This document shows positions 1 through 6,174 of a stretch of DNA of 10,725 bases, piece after piece. Both the position numbers and the translations under genes were made by a program. Location: NCBI GenBank assembly GCA_000433755.1, contig FR891247.1, positions 1-10,725 on the forward strand, in the 5' to 3' direction. The DNA is from Clostridium sp. CAG:465 (GTDB taxonomy: Bacteria; Bacillota; Clostridia; TANB77; CAG-465). Numbering within the stretch: position 1 is the first letter of the stretch; the number at the start of each line of letters is the position of its first letter. The notes under the pieces are model-generated. The model saw only the letters and a program-made list of their open reading frames with translations, had not been told where the DNA came from and made no database searches.

Positions 1-15
1 GTTTGCGACCTAATT

Positions 16-44
16 AGTTTACCATTTTTATTTCTTTTTGTCAA
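16..44 (-). promoter_or_regulatory. Sigma-A promoter reading leftward out of the window
   Basis: On the minus strand, TTGACA (39-44) is followed after exactly 17 bases by TAAACT (16-21), and TGG directly precedes the -10, giving an extended -10. The -35 is perfect and the -10 matches 4 of 6. It lies downstream of the ferritin-like gene's terminator, so it should start a new transcript near position 9 whose gene is outside the window. The target cannot be identified here. Confidence 0.6.
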
Positions 45-76
45 TACTTTTTTCGACATTTTTTACAAAAAATTTA

Positions 77-116
77 TAAAAAATTTCGGGTTAGTTATAT
101 AACTCACAACCAACCC
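77..116 (-). terminator. Intrinsic terminator of the ferritin-like gene
   Basis: On the minus strand a 9-bp stem (108-116 with 88-96, one G-U pair, three G-C pairs at the base) closes an 11-nt loop. After GAAA it is followed by a run of six T, then by a further T-rich stretch. It begins 6 bases past the stop codon of the ferritin-like gene, the expected place for its rho-independent terminator. Confidence 0.75.
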
Positions 117-122
117 TTAATT

Positions 123-641
123 TTATAGCATTTGCATAGATTTTGCAATTAAATAATTGTATAAATTTGCATGTCTAATTTCATCAGTAAGTATCTCCAT
201 CACAACTGCATATTTATTTTCATCTGGCATAGCAGCCATAATTTTTCTATACCTTTTTACAGCATCAAGTTCTCCCATAAGTGCCTTTTTTAAATTTCGT
301 CTGTAATTTAACATATTATCCACATTTTTTTCTTCTCTATTTTCTGGTAATTTTTTATTCGTTAATTCAAAATATAAATTTCTAAGTAATAAATTATGTT
401 TCTTTTCATCAGATATAATACTATTTATAATTTCTATGTCCTCTTTATTAGAAGTAAGAGACAGTAACATTGTATAAAAGGCCGCATCTTCAATTTCGCC
501 TTCAACAGAATCTTTTATAGATTCTAATGCTTCCTTTAATTCTAATGTCATCTCACTTGTTCTGTTATATGTATAACCATAATATGGATAATTTCTATTG
601 TACATATTTCTATAGTAATTATTAAATTTTATTGCTTCCAT
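123..641 (-). CDS. Ferritin-like (rubrerythrin-type) di-iron four-helix protein with Tyr/Asn-rich N-terminal tail
   Basis: This 172-residue protein has two matching halves. Each carries an E-x6-Y helix (E49/Y56 and E124/Y131) followed exactly 30 residues later by E-x2-H (E79/H82 and E154/H157). These are the six usual ligands of a ferritin-like di-iron site, so an oxidase, peroxidase or iron-binding role is inferred from the family. There is no rubredoxin domain. Residues 8-26 are rich in Tyr and Asn with YPYYGYTY, resembling spore-coat tails. There is no signal peptide or membrane segment. The ATG has a GGAGG site at 649-653 with proper spacing. It is probably monocistronic: a terminator follows, and the upstream region holds a sigma-K-like promoter. 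The ferritin-like fold is secure. The spore role is inference, and the substrate is unknown. Confidence 0.85.
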   Translation of the reverse strand: MEAIKFNNYYRNMYNRNYPYYGYTYNRTSEMTLELKEALESIKDSVEGEIEDAAFYTMLLSLTSNKEDIEIINSIISDEKKHNLLLRNLYFELTNKKLPENREEKNVDNMLNYRRNLKKALMGELDAVKRYRKIMAAMPDENKYAVVMEILTDEIRHANLYNYLIAKSMQML

Positions 642-659
642 TTTTTAACCTCCACATTA

Positions 660-688
660 TATAGTATGTACATAATTACTTTTTGGTT
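660..688 (-). promoter_or_regulatory. Candidate sigma-K (late mother-cell) promoter of the ferritin-like gene
   Basis: On the minus strand AACC (685-688) fits the sigma-K -35 consensus mACm. After 16 bases CATACTATA (660-668) fits CATAnnnTA. No sigma-A -35 is correctly placed for the nearby TATAAT at 656-661. The predicted start falls about 13-16 bases before the ATG, almost on the ribosome binding site, which is uncomfortably short and lowers confidence. A perfect 10-bp palindrome, TATGTACATA (665-674), overlaps the -10. Confidence 0.4.
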
Positions 689-700
689 AAAATAAACACA

Positions 701-714
701 CAAAACAGCTTTTG
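701..714 (-). terminator. Weak hairpin after the ABC permease gene
   Basis: CAAAA and TTTTG flank a 4-nt loop 10 bases past the permease stop codon, followed on the minus strand by TGTGTTTATTTT. The 5-bp stem is mostly A-T, so this is at best an inefficient terminator. Read-through into the ferritin-like gene is possible. Confidence 0.25.
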
Positions 715-724
715 ATAATTCTTT

Positions 725-2782
725 TTAGTTATTTTCCTTAATAATATTTTTACTACATAAATAGGTAACGAAAAAATATCCTCCATATATTAATATTATA
801 AACATAGCTGTTATAATAATTGATGAAAGCTTAAAACTAACCCCTACTGTCTTTAAAATATTATTACAAAACATTATTCCAAATACTGAATGTATGCTTG
901 CTAAAATAAGTGGAAACATGAAAAATATTCCAATTTGTCTAAATAAAGCCTTATTAATCATTGCTTCATCTACGCCAATTCTTCTTAACATCTTAAACTT
1001 CTCTACATTATCACTTGATTCTGATAACTCTTTTAAAGCAAGAATTGCAGCACATGATATCAAAAATATGATACCTAGATATAAACCTAAAAATGTAACT
1101 ACAGCACCTAAACCAATACTTGCTTCTCTAATATCTTTTTTTGTATCAACAGATATGCCGTAATCAATATAAAATTGATTATTTTTAGTGATTGAATTAA
1201 TTATAGATTCAATATCATCAGGATTTCCATTATAATCAGCAATAATTTGATTTCTAATTTTTTGTTCGTCTTTAAGAGCATTATCTGGTAAAACAATGAA
1301 ACCAACTTCTGTTTCTTGACTTCCCATTTCATAAAAACCATTGATTGCTTTTTTATATTTTGGATAATAATCTTTTTGATTTATTGTTATCTTAGTATTT
1401 CTTTCTAAGGCTTCATTTTTAATATTAATAATGCTCAAATAATTTCCTACTACAACATATTCATTATCTTCCAACTTGACTTTTTCCAAATGAAAGCTAT
1501 CTGCTATATTATTATAATCACTATTTTTAATTAAAATAATATAGTCACTATAATTTAAAAATGGATATTGTTTATTTGCTATTTCAAAATAAGAGCCAAG
1601 TGTAGACTTTAATGTAACATTATCATCATAATATAACGAAAATTTAACAATATTTTTTAAATTGCTATTAAAATCAAATCCAAATTTTTTAAACACTTCT
1701 TCAATACTTAATTTTAAATTCTCCTTTTGTATATCTGTAATATCAGATTCTTCTTGATTAACGTTACATCTTTTTGAAAATTCTATATCTCTTGGTGAGA
1801 AATCAATGAAGTTTTTATTTAAAGAATTCTTCATCGATAATGCACTTGATAGCACACAGATTGTTATAAACAGCATCAAACATATTATAGTCATTGAAAA
1901 AATCATTGTGTTTATCTTACTTGAAAACTGTCTTAAAGTAAAACTATTTAAACCTTTATAATATACTTTTTTCAAACTTATAACTATTTTTAAAAGCAAT
2001 CCAGATAAAGACCAAAATAGGAAAAAGGTTGATACTGCTCCTAATATAATGAGAATATATATACTATTTTCATTAAAATTATTATTAAATAAATTATTAA
2101 CACCACCAGTAACTTGGTAATAAGCAATTCCAAGTGTTATGCAAGAAATGATAAATATTATAGTACAAACAAGGGAATTTTTGAGCTTTATTTTTTCTGA
2201 TTTTTTATTTGCTTGCATTAAATCAATTAATTTACATTTGCCAACATTTATTGTATTAAATATCATAACAACAAAATACATAATACCAAAATACATTAAA
2301 GTTTTAACACATGCACCTGTTGAAAATATAAATTTAAATTTTGTTAAATCAGCTTCAAACATATTTGCAACTACAATACTCATTAATTGTGATAATAAAA
2401 ATCCTACTACTAAACCAACTATTAATGAGGCAATACCAATCATTAATGTTTCAAAGAATAATATTAATGATATTTTTCTTTTACTCATTCCAAGTGTAAG
2501 ATATATTCCAAATTCTTTATTTCTTCTTTTAATTAAAAATCTACTTGCATAAATAATTAAAAAGGCTAATATAAAAGAAACAAATACACTCACACCAGAA
2601 AGTATACTTACAAGAAGTTTTATTATTTCATAGGTTGAGGATGATACATTCATCATAACTGTTTGATCATCAATTGCATTAAATACATAGAAAATCGCAA
2701 CTCCAAGTATTAGAGTAAAAAAGTAGATGGCATAATCTTTTATACTCTTACCTATATTTTTTAATGATAACTTAAAGAGCAT
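725..2782 (-). CDS. Bce-type ABC transporter permease (FtsX family, BceB-like)
   Basis: This 685-residue protein is the membrane subunit of a peptide-antibiotic detoxification and sensing transporter. About ten hydrophobic segments are visible, near 17-37, 53-82, 105-135, 158-176, 203-222, 241-268, 292-314, 554-583, 614-640 and 651-675. A large hydrophilic domain (about 315-553) lies between segments 7 and 8, the hallmark of BceB-type permeases. In the family this extracellular domain helps determine which drug is recognised. A cytoplasmic FtsX signature (GIYLTLGMSKRK, 92-103) follows segment 2. The ATG lies inside the end of the ATPase gene (11-nt overlap) with GGTGG upstream, so translation is probably coupled. 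In this family the permease binds the drug-target complex in the membrane and also signals to the cognate kinase. Family is certain; the drug is unknown. Confidence 0.93.
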   Translation of the reverse strand: MLFKLSLKNIGKSIKDYAIYFFTLILGVAIFYVFNAIDDQTVMMNVSSSTYEIIKLLVSILSGVSVFVSFILAFLIIYASRFLIKRRNKEFGIYLTLGMSKRKISLILFFETLMIGIASLIVGLVVGFLLSQLMSIVVANMFEADLTKFKFIFSTGACVKTLMYFGIMYFVVMIFNTINVGKCKLIDLMQANKKSEKIKLKNSLVCTIIFIISCITLGIAYYQVTGGVNNLFNNNFNENSIYILIILGAVSTFFLFWSLSGLLLKIVISLKKVYYKGLNSFTLRQFSSKINTMIFSMTIICLMLFITICVLSSALSMKNSLNKNFIDFSPRDIEFSKRCNVNQEESDITDIQKENLKLSIEEVFKKFGFDFNSNLKNIVKFSLYYDDNVTLKSTLGSYFEIANKQYPFLNYSDYIILIKNSDYNNIADSFHLEKVKLEDNEYVVVGNYLSIINIKNEALERNTKITINQKDYYPKYKKAINGFYEMGSQETEVGFIVLPDNALKDEQKIRNQIIADYNGNPDDIESIINSITKNNQFYIDYGISVDTKKDIREASIGLGAVVTFLGLYLGIIFLISCAAILALKELSESSDNVEKFKMLRRIGVDEAMINKALFRQIGIFFMFPLILASIHSVFGIMFCNNILKTVGVSFKLSSIIITAMFIILIYGGYFFVTYLCSKNIIKENN

Positions 2783-3539
2783 CGTTTAAATCACCACCAA
2801 GTAGAGTTACAACATCAATTATTTTATCAAAAAATTCTTTCCTAGAATTTTCACCTTTATGTATTTCATTAAAGATTTTGCCATCTTTGATAAAGATAAC
2901 ACGTGTAGCATAGCTTGCAGTAAAAGCATCATGTGTTACCATAAGAATTGTAGCTAGTATTTCTTTATTTAAGTAATCAAATTTTTCTAAAAGCATCTTT
3001 GATGATTTTGAATCCAACGCTCCCGTTGGTTCATCAGCAAGAAGCAACTTAGGATCAGTAATAATAGCTCTTGCACAAGCTACTCTTTGTTTCTGGCCTC
3101 CACTCATTTGATAAGGGTACTTGTTTAATATATTAGTAATATCAAGTTCTTTTGCAACTTTTTTAATTCTTGTATCTATTTCTTTGGCAGAAACATTTTG
3201 AATAGAAAGTGCTAAGGCAATATTTTCATATGCAGTTAATGTATCTAGTAAATTAAAATCCTGAAAAATAAATCCTAATTCTTCTCTCCTAAATTTATTT
3301 AAATTATTACCTTTTAATTTAGTAACGTCTTTACCTGCTACAAAAATATGACCCGATGTAACTTTATCAATAGTAGAAATACAATTTAAAAGAGTTGTTT
3401 TTCCACTACCACTAGCTCCCATTATAGCTACAAATTCTCCTTTACTTACATCAAATGATAAATTATCAATTGCTTTTGTAAGACTTGATTTATTGCCATA
3501 ATACTTTTCAACTTTAGATAATTTTAAAATATTTTCCAT
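2772..3539 (-). CDS. Bce-type ABC transporter ATP-binding protein (BceA-like)
   Basis: This 255-residue ATPase has a complete nucleotide-binding domain: Walker A GASGSGKT (41-48), Q-loop Gln93, signature MSGGQ (145-149), Walker B LLLADE (165-170) and switch His203. It belongs to the MacB/LolD/BceA group and powers the FtsX-type permease whose start overlaps its last codons. The ATG has AAAGGAG spaced 6 bases upstream. It is the first gene of a two-gene unit with its own promoter and a regulator-binding box in the 110-nt gap after the kinase gene, so expression is probably induced by the neighbouring two-component system. The role in resistance to bacitracin-, lantibiotic- or host-type peptides is inferred from the family and context. 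The C-terminal 25 residues or so are not part of the conserved domain. Confidence 0.95.
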   Translation of the reverse strand: MENILKLSKVEKYYGNKSSLTKAIDNLSFDVSKGEFVAIMGASGSGKTTLLNCISTIDKVTSGHIFVAGKDVTKLKGNNLNKFRREELGFIFQDFNLLDTLTAYENIALALSIQNVSAKEIDTRIKKVAKELDITNILNKYPYQMSGGQKQRVACARAIITDPKLLLADEPTGALDSKSSKMLLEKFDYLNKEILATILMVTHDAFTASYATRVIFIKDGKIFNEIHKGENSRKEFFDKIIDVVTLLGGDLNDAL

Positions 3540-3565
3540 AAAAATTCTCCTTTCTGTATACTTTT

Positions 3566-3594
3566 ATTTTAGTACAGAAATTGTATTTTGTCGT
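3566..3594 (-). promoter_or_regulatory. Probable promoter of the ABC transporter pair
   Basis: On the minus strand ACGACA (3589-3594) is separated by 17 bases from TAAAAT (3566-3571). The -35 matches 4 of 6 and the -10 matches 5 of 6. A weak -35 suits a promoter that needs an activator. The regulator box at 3615-3628 is centred about 62 bases upstream of the expected start. Confidence 0.5.
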
Positions 3595-3614
3595 TATTCT
3601 AATATTACTAAATA

Positions 3615-3628
3615 TTACACTTTTGTAA
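3615..3628 (-). promoter_or_regulatory. BceR-type operator (TTACA-N4-TGTAA)
   Basis: The inverted repeat TTACA-N4-TGTAA sits 20 bases upstream of the -35 of the transporter promoter. It is an exact fit to the consensus TNACA-N4-TGTAA known for BceR-like regulators that control their own ABC transporters. The next genes upstream encode such a regulator and kinase, so binding by that regulator is a strong inference. Confidence 0.7.
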
Positions 3629-3649
3629 CAGACGTAAATTTTATAAATA

Positions 3650-4669
3650 TCATTCTTTTATTTTATAAAAATCACTTTTTGAAAATATAATAGTAACTCT
3701 TGTATACTTTTGCACTTTGGATTCAATAGTTATCTTATGTCCTAATTTATCACATAGTTTTTTTGCAATATACAGTCCCATCCCAGTGGATTTTGCCATT
3801 CTTCTTCCATTCTCTCCAGTAAATGATTTATCAAAAACTCTTGGAATATCTGACTTGGGAATTCCAATACCGTTATCATAAATGCTAAGATATGTTTTTT
3901 CTTCATCTTCCATTACATTTACTAAAATCTTTGAATTACAATTATCTTTTTTATATTTAATACCATTGTTTATAATTTGATTTAAAATAAACTCTAACCA
4001 CTTAGAATCAGTTAATACTGTTTCATTATTAACATTTACATTAAATTCAATATTATTTTCTAATATATCATCTTTATTTTTTAATGCTACGCTTTTAATT
4101 ATATCCTTTAAACTTTTTTCTTTTATAATATAATCTCTTTGAGCATTTTCACTTCTTACATAATATAAAATTTGATCTATGTAATTATCTAATTTTCTAA
4201 TTTGTTCTGTACACTTTTTGTCCATTTGTTCTTTATGATTATGATTTAATAATGTAAGACTTGATATTGGAATTTTTACCTCGTGTATCCACATTTCAAC
4301 ATACTCTTTAAAATCGTTAATACTTAAAGTATATTCCTTTATATTTTCTATCATTGACTTATTAATTTCATAAAGTGTTTGATAAAATATTTCTCCCTCA
4401 TAAAAATCTGGTTTACTTATCATTTCTAAAATCAAGTATTTTTTATCTAGATTATCAAGCGTATTTACTAAATTATTGTAAAATTTATATTTTCTAAAAT
4501 AATCTATTAAAATATTAAATAAAATAACAATTATAAATATTATTAAAAGTGCAAATTTCAAATCATTTTGTACCTTAAATGCATTTAACATAAAAAAGGC
4601 AATTATAATTCCAAAAACAGAAAAAGCAATTTGAGGAATTTTATCTAATAAATATTTTCTTAAATTCAT
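3650..4669 (-). CDS. Intramembrane-sensing histidine kinase (BceS-like)
   Basis: This 339-residue kinase has two membrane helices (about 13-31 and 38-56) joined by only a few residues, so it has almost no extracellular sensor. That is the defining feature of intramembrane-sensing kinases. The phospho-acceptor is His129 in WIHEVKIP, followed by an N-box around N234-N235, G1 box DNGIGI (265-270) and G2 box GMGLYIAKKL (296-305). In characterised Bce systems such kinases do not bind the drug but read the activity of the partner ABC transporter, here encoded just downstream. The start overlaps the stop of the response regulator gene as ATGA, so translation is coupled. A short gap with the transporter promoter follows. 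All key residues are present; the transporter partner is inferred from adjacency. Confidence 0.93.
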   Translation of the reverse strand: MNLRKYLLDKIPQIAFSVFGIIIAFFMLNAFKVQNDLKFALLIIFIIVILFNILIDYFRKYKFYNNLVNTLDNLDKKYLILEMISKPDFYEGEIFYQTLYEINKSMIENIKEYTLSINDFKEYVEMWIHEVKIPISSLTLLNHNHKEQMDKKCTEQIRKLDNYIDQILYYVRSENAQRDYIIKEKSLKDIIKSVALKNKDDILENNIEFNVNVNNETVLTDSKWLEFILNQIINNGIKYKKDNCNSKILVNVMEDEEKTYLSIYDNGIGIPKSDIPRVFDKSFTGENGRRMAKSTGMGLYIAKKLCDKLGHKITIESKVQKYTRVTIIFSKSDFYKIKE

Positions 4670-5328
4670 AATAACTTATACCCTTGTCCTTTTCTCGTCT
4701 CTATCTTACCTTCAAGACCAAATTCTTGTAACTTACTTCTTAACCTACTAATATTAACGGTTAAAGCATTGTCATTTATAAATTCATTATTATTCCATAA
4801 ATCAGTCATTAAATTATCACGACTCACAATTTTACCTCGACTCCTTAATAGATAGGTAAAAATTATCATTTCATTTTTGGTAAGCTCTAATGTTTTGCCA
4901 TTTTTATCTAAAGTACCTTTTTGTGGATTTACAATTATATCGTCATAAAACAAATCATCTCTATTATTTTCCATACGTTTAAATATATTCTGTATTCTAA
5001 GAAGTAAAACAGTAGGATTATATGGCTTTATAATATAATCATCAGCTCCATAAGATATAGATAAAACTTCATCTACCTCATCATTACGACTAGTAACCAT
5101 AATCACAGGAGTATTTATTTCTTTTCTTATTTCTTTTAATAACATTTCACCATTTATATTAGGTAAGTTTATATCAAGTAAAATTAAATCAGCTTTTGTA
5201 TTTATTATATCTTCTTTAGCGTTACTAAAACTATTTAGAGATAACGCATTATATCCAGAATTTTTTAATAATGTTTCTAATTCTTTTCTAATAATTTCTT
5301 CATCTTCAACAATTAAAATACTTTTCAT
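4666..5328 (-). CDS. OmpR-family response regulator (BceR-like)
   Basis: This 220-residue regulator has an N-terminal receiver domain with the acidic cluster E8-D9-E10, phospho-acceptor Asp52 (LLDINLP), switch Thr79 and Lys101. A C-terminal winged-helix DNA-binding domain (about 128-220) ends in the typical GQGYKLL. It should be phosphorylated by the kinase whose gene overlaps its last 4 bases, then bind the TTACA-N4-TGTAA box before the transporter genes. The ATG is preceded by AAAGGA with good spacing. A terminator of the preceding gene lies 87 bases upstream, so it begins its own transcript. Length and motifs are normal for the family. The regulated target is inferred from the operator match. 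Confidence 0.93.
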   Translation of the reverse strand: MKSILIVEDEEIIRKELETLLKNSGYNALSLNSFSNAKEDIINTKADLILLDINLPNINGEMLLKEIRKEINTPVIMVTSRNDEVDEVLSISYGADDYIIKPYNPTVLLLRIQNIFKRMENNRDDLFYDDIIVNPQKGTLDKNGKTLELTKNEMIIFTYLLRSRGKIVSRDNLMTDLWNNNEFINDNALTVNISRLRSKLQEFGLEGKIETRKGQGYKLL

Positions 5329-5362
5329 ATCTATCCTTTCATTTAAACTAAAATTTTTGATG

Positions 5363-5402
5363 ATTATATTATATCACTTTTTTACAATTTTTTACCTTAC
5401 AA
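5363..5402 (-). promoter_or_regulatory. Probable promoter of the regulator-kinase genes with TTGTAA direct repeats
   Basis: On the minus strand two overlapping TATAAT elements lie at 5363-5368 and 5368-5373. No good -35 sits 16-18 bases upstream. Instead TTGTAA occurs twice in direct orientation (5397-5402 and 5382-5387) with 15-base periodicity. TGTAA is also the half-site of the operator before the transporter genes, so autoregulation is possible. That part is inference; no full TNACA-N4-TGTAA inverted repeat is present here. Confidence 0.4.
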
Positions 5403-5414
5403 TATTGAAAGATT

Positions 5415-5448
5415 AAAAAAGTAGAGTAAATTCTTTCATTTACCCTAC
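5415..5448 (-). terminator. Intrinsic terminator of the zinc-ribbon gene
   Basis: On the minus strand a 10-bp stem (5439-5448 with 5421-5430, one G-U pair) closes an 8-nt loop and is followed directly by six T (5415-5420). It begins 42 bases past the zinc-ribbon stop codon and separates that gene from the regulator gene. Confidence 0.85.
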
Positions 5449-5490
5449 AAGCTAAAATTTATTACATATGATTTTTCTTAATTTATAAAA

Positions 5491-6009
5491 TTAAAATTTA
5501 TGTCCACATTTTGTACAAAATCTTGCTTCTGGTGGTTCAATTTTTCCACATTCTGGACAAACGTGTTCCTTTTCAACTTCTTTTTCTTCTTCTTTTTTAG
5601 CTGCTTTTTTATCAGCTTTTATCTTAACAGGTTTTTGTTTTTCACCACAATTAGGACAAAATACTGCTTCTGTAGATATTGTTTCATCACACTCAGCACA
5701 TATTCTAAGTCCTTTATTAAATAAAATCTTTTTATTTAATTCAGCAATATCTTTATTTAACTTATCAATTTTTTTGCACTCTTTTTCAAAAGTTTTACCT
5801 ACTTCTTCACCATTTTTGTAATTTTCGAAAATTGTAAGTCCCATAGACTCATATATTTTTTCAATATCTTTTTCCATCTCAGAAATTGAAATTCTAGCTT
5901 TTGCCTCTTCAAATAATTTTCCTGATTTATCAGCTACTGTATTATATGTATCAGTTGCCACCTTTCCTGCTTTTTTTGATATTTCTGTTACTTTATCTTT
6001 AAAATCCAT
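5491..6009 (-). CDS. Twin zinc-ribbon protein with coiled-coil N-terminus, function unknown
   Basis: This 172-residue soluble protein opens with a charged helical segment (about 1-98) containing heptad-like stretches, suggesting a coiled coil. It then has two zinc ribbons: C104-x2-C107 with C118-x2-C121, and C151-x2-C154 with C165-x2-C168. The ribbons are joined by a Lys/Glu-rich linker (127-149). The start is set at the ATG at 6009 because GGAGGGG lies 5 bases upstream. A longer reading from a GTG at 6042 would overlap the -10 element of the gene's own promoter and is rejected. It has its own promoter and terminator and is therefore independent of clpC. Such ribbons can bind nucleic acid or protein, or be structural; nothing here decides between these. 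I do not recognise a named family. Confidence 0.8.
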   Translation of the reverse strand: MDFKDKVTEISKKAGKVATDTYNTVADKSGKLFEEAKARISISEMEKDIEKIYESMGLTIFENYKNGEEVGKTFEKECKKIDKLNKDIAELNKKILFNKGLRICAECDETISTEAVFCPNCGEKQKPVKIKADKKAAKKEEEKEVEKEHVCPECGKIEPPEARFCTKCGHKF

Positions 6010-6032
6010 AAAATCCCCTCCATCTACATTTA

Positions 6033-6061
6033 TATATACCACAAAGATTTATTTTTTTCAA
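6033..6061 (-). promoter_or_regulatory. Sigma-A promoter of the zinc-ribbon gene
   Basis: On the minus strand TTGAAA (6056-6061) is separated by 17 bases from TATATA (6033-6038). Transcription would start near 6026, leaving a leader of about 17 bases containing GGAGGGG before the ATG at 6009. This placement supports the shorter protein start. Confidence 0.55.
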
Positions 6062-6098
6062 GAGTTATATAGTGGTTTATATACACTTTTTTATTTTT

Positions 6099-6114
6099 AT
6101 ATATTATAATATAT
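6099..6114. repeat. 16-bp perfect A/T palindrome between clpC and the zinc-ribbon gene
   Basis: ATATATTATAATATAT reads the same on both strands and contains TATAAT in each direction. It could be a cryptic -10 element for either strand, a protein-binding site, or low-complexity AT sequence. No well-placed -35 is visible for the plus strand. Confidence 0.35.
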
Positions 6115-6148
6115 GTAAACTTACAATTTTAATTCATTATATAATTTA

Positions 6149-6168
6149 GGCGGCATAGATAAGCCGCC
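6149..6168 (-). terminator. GC-rich hairpin after clpC
   Basis: GGCGGC and GCCGCC pair around an 8-nt loop starting 7 bases past the clpC stop codon. It is the most GC-rich spot in its AT-rich surroundings and probably forms the 3' end of the ctsR operon mRNA. However, the sequence after the stem on the minus strand is TAAATTATA, with no U-tract. On the plus strand the stem is followed by ATATTTTTACTT, which looks more like a terminator. It may work in both directions or stabilise the mRNA end. Confidence 0.55.
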
Positions 6169-6174
6169 ATATTT

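Noticed and set aside
656..661. TATAAT as a sigma-A -10 for the ferritin-like gene
   Set aside because: No -35 is present 16-18 bases upstream, and the start site would fall on the ribosome binding site.
894..1163. Plus-strand open frame of 89 codons
   Set aside because: It lies wholly inside the permease gene on the other strand, has no ribosome binding site, and encodes a biased antisense product.
2139..2552. Plus-strand open frame of 137 codons
   Set aside because: It is a shadow of the permease's membrane segments; the apparent hydrophobicity is a by-product of AT-rich antisense sequence.
5382..5402. Full BceR-type inverted repeat before the response regulator gene
   Set aside because: The TGTAA half-sites are in direct, not inverted, orientation, so the TNACA-N4-TGTAA consensus is not met.
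5500..5724. Plus-strand Phe-rich open frame
   Set aside because: It is the antisense of the Lys/Glu-rich linker and zinc ribbons of the minus-strand gene.
6010..6042. Eleven-residue N-terminal extension of the zinc-ribbon protein from a GTG
   Set aside because: It overlaps the -10 element of the gene's promoter, while GGAGGGG is ideally spaced for the ATG at 6009.
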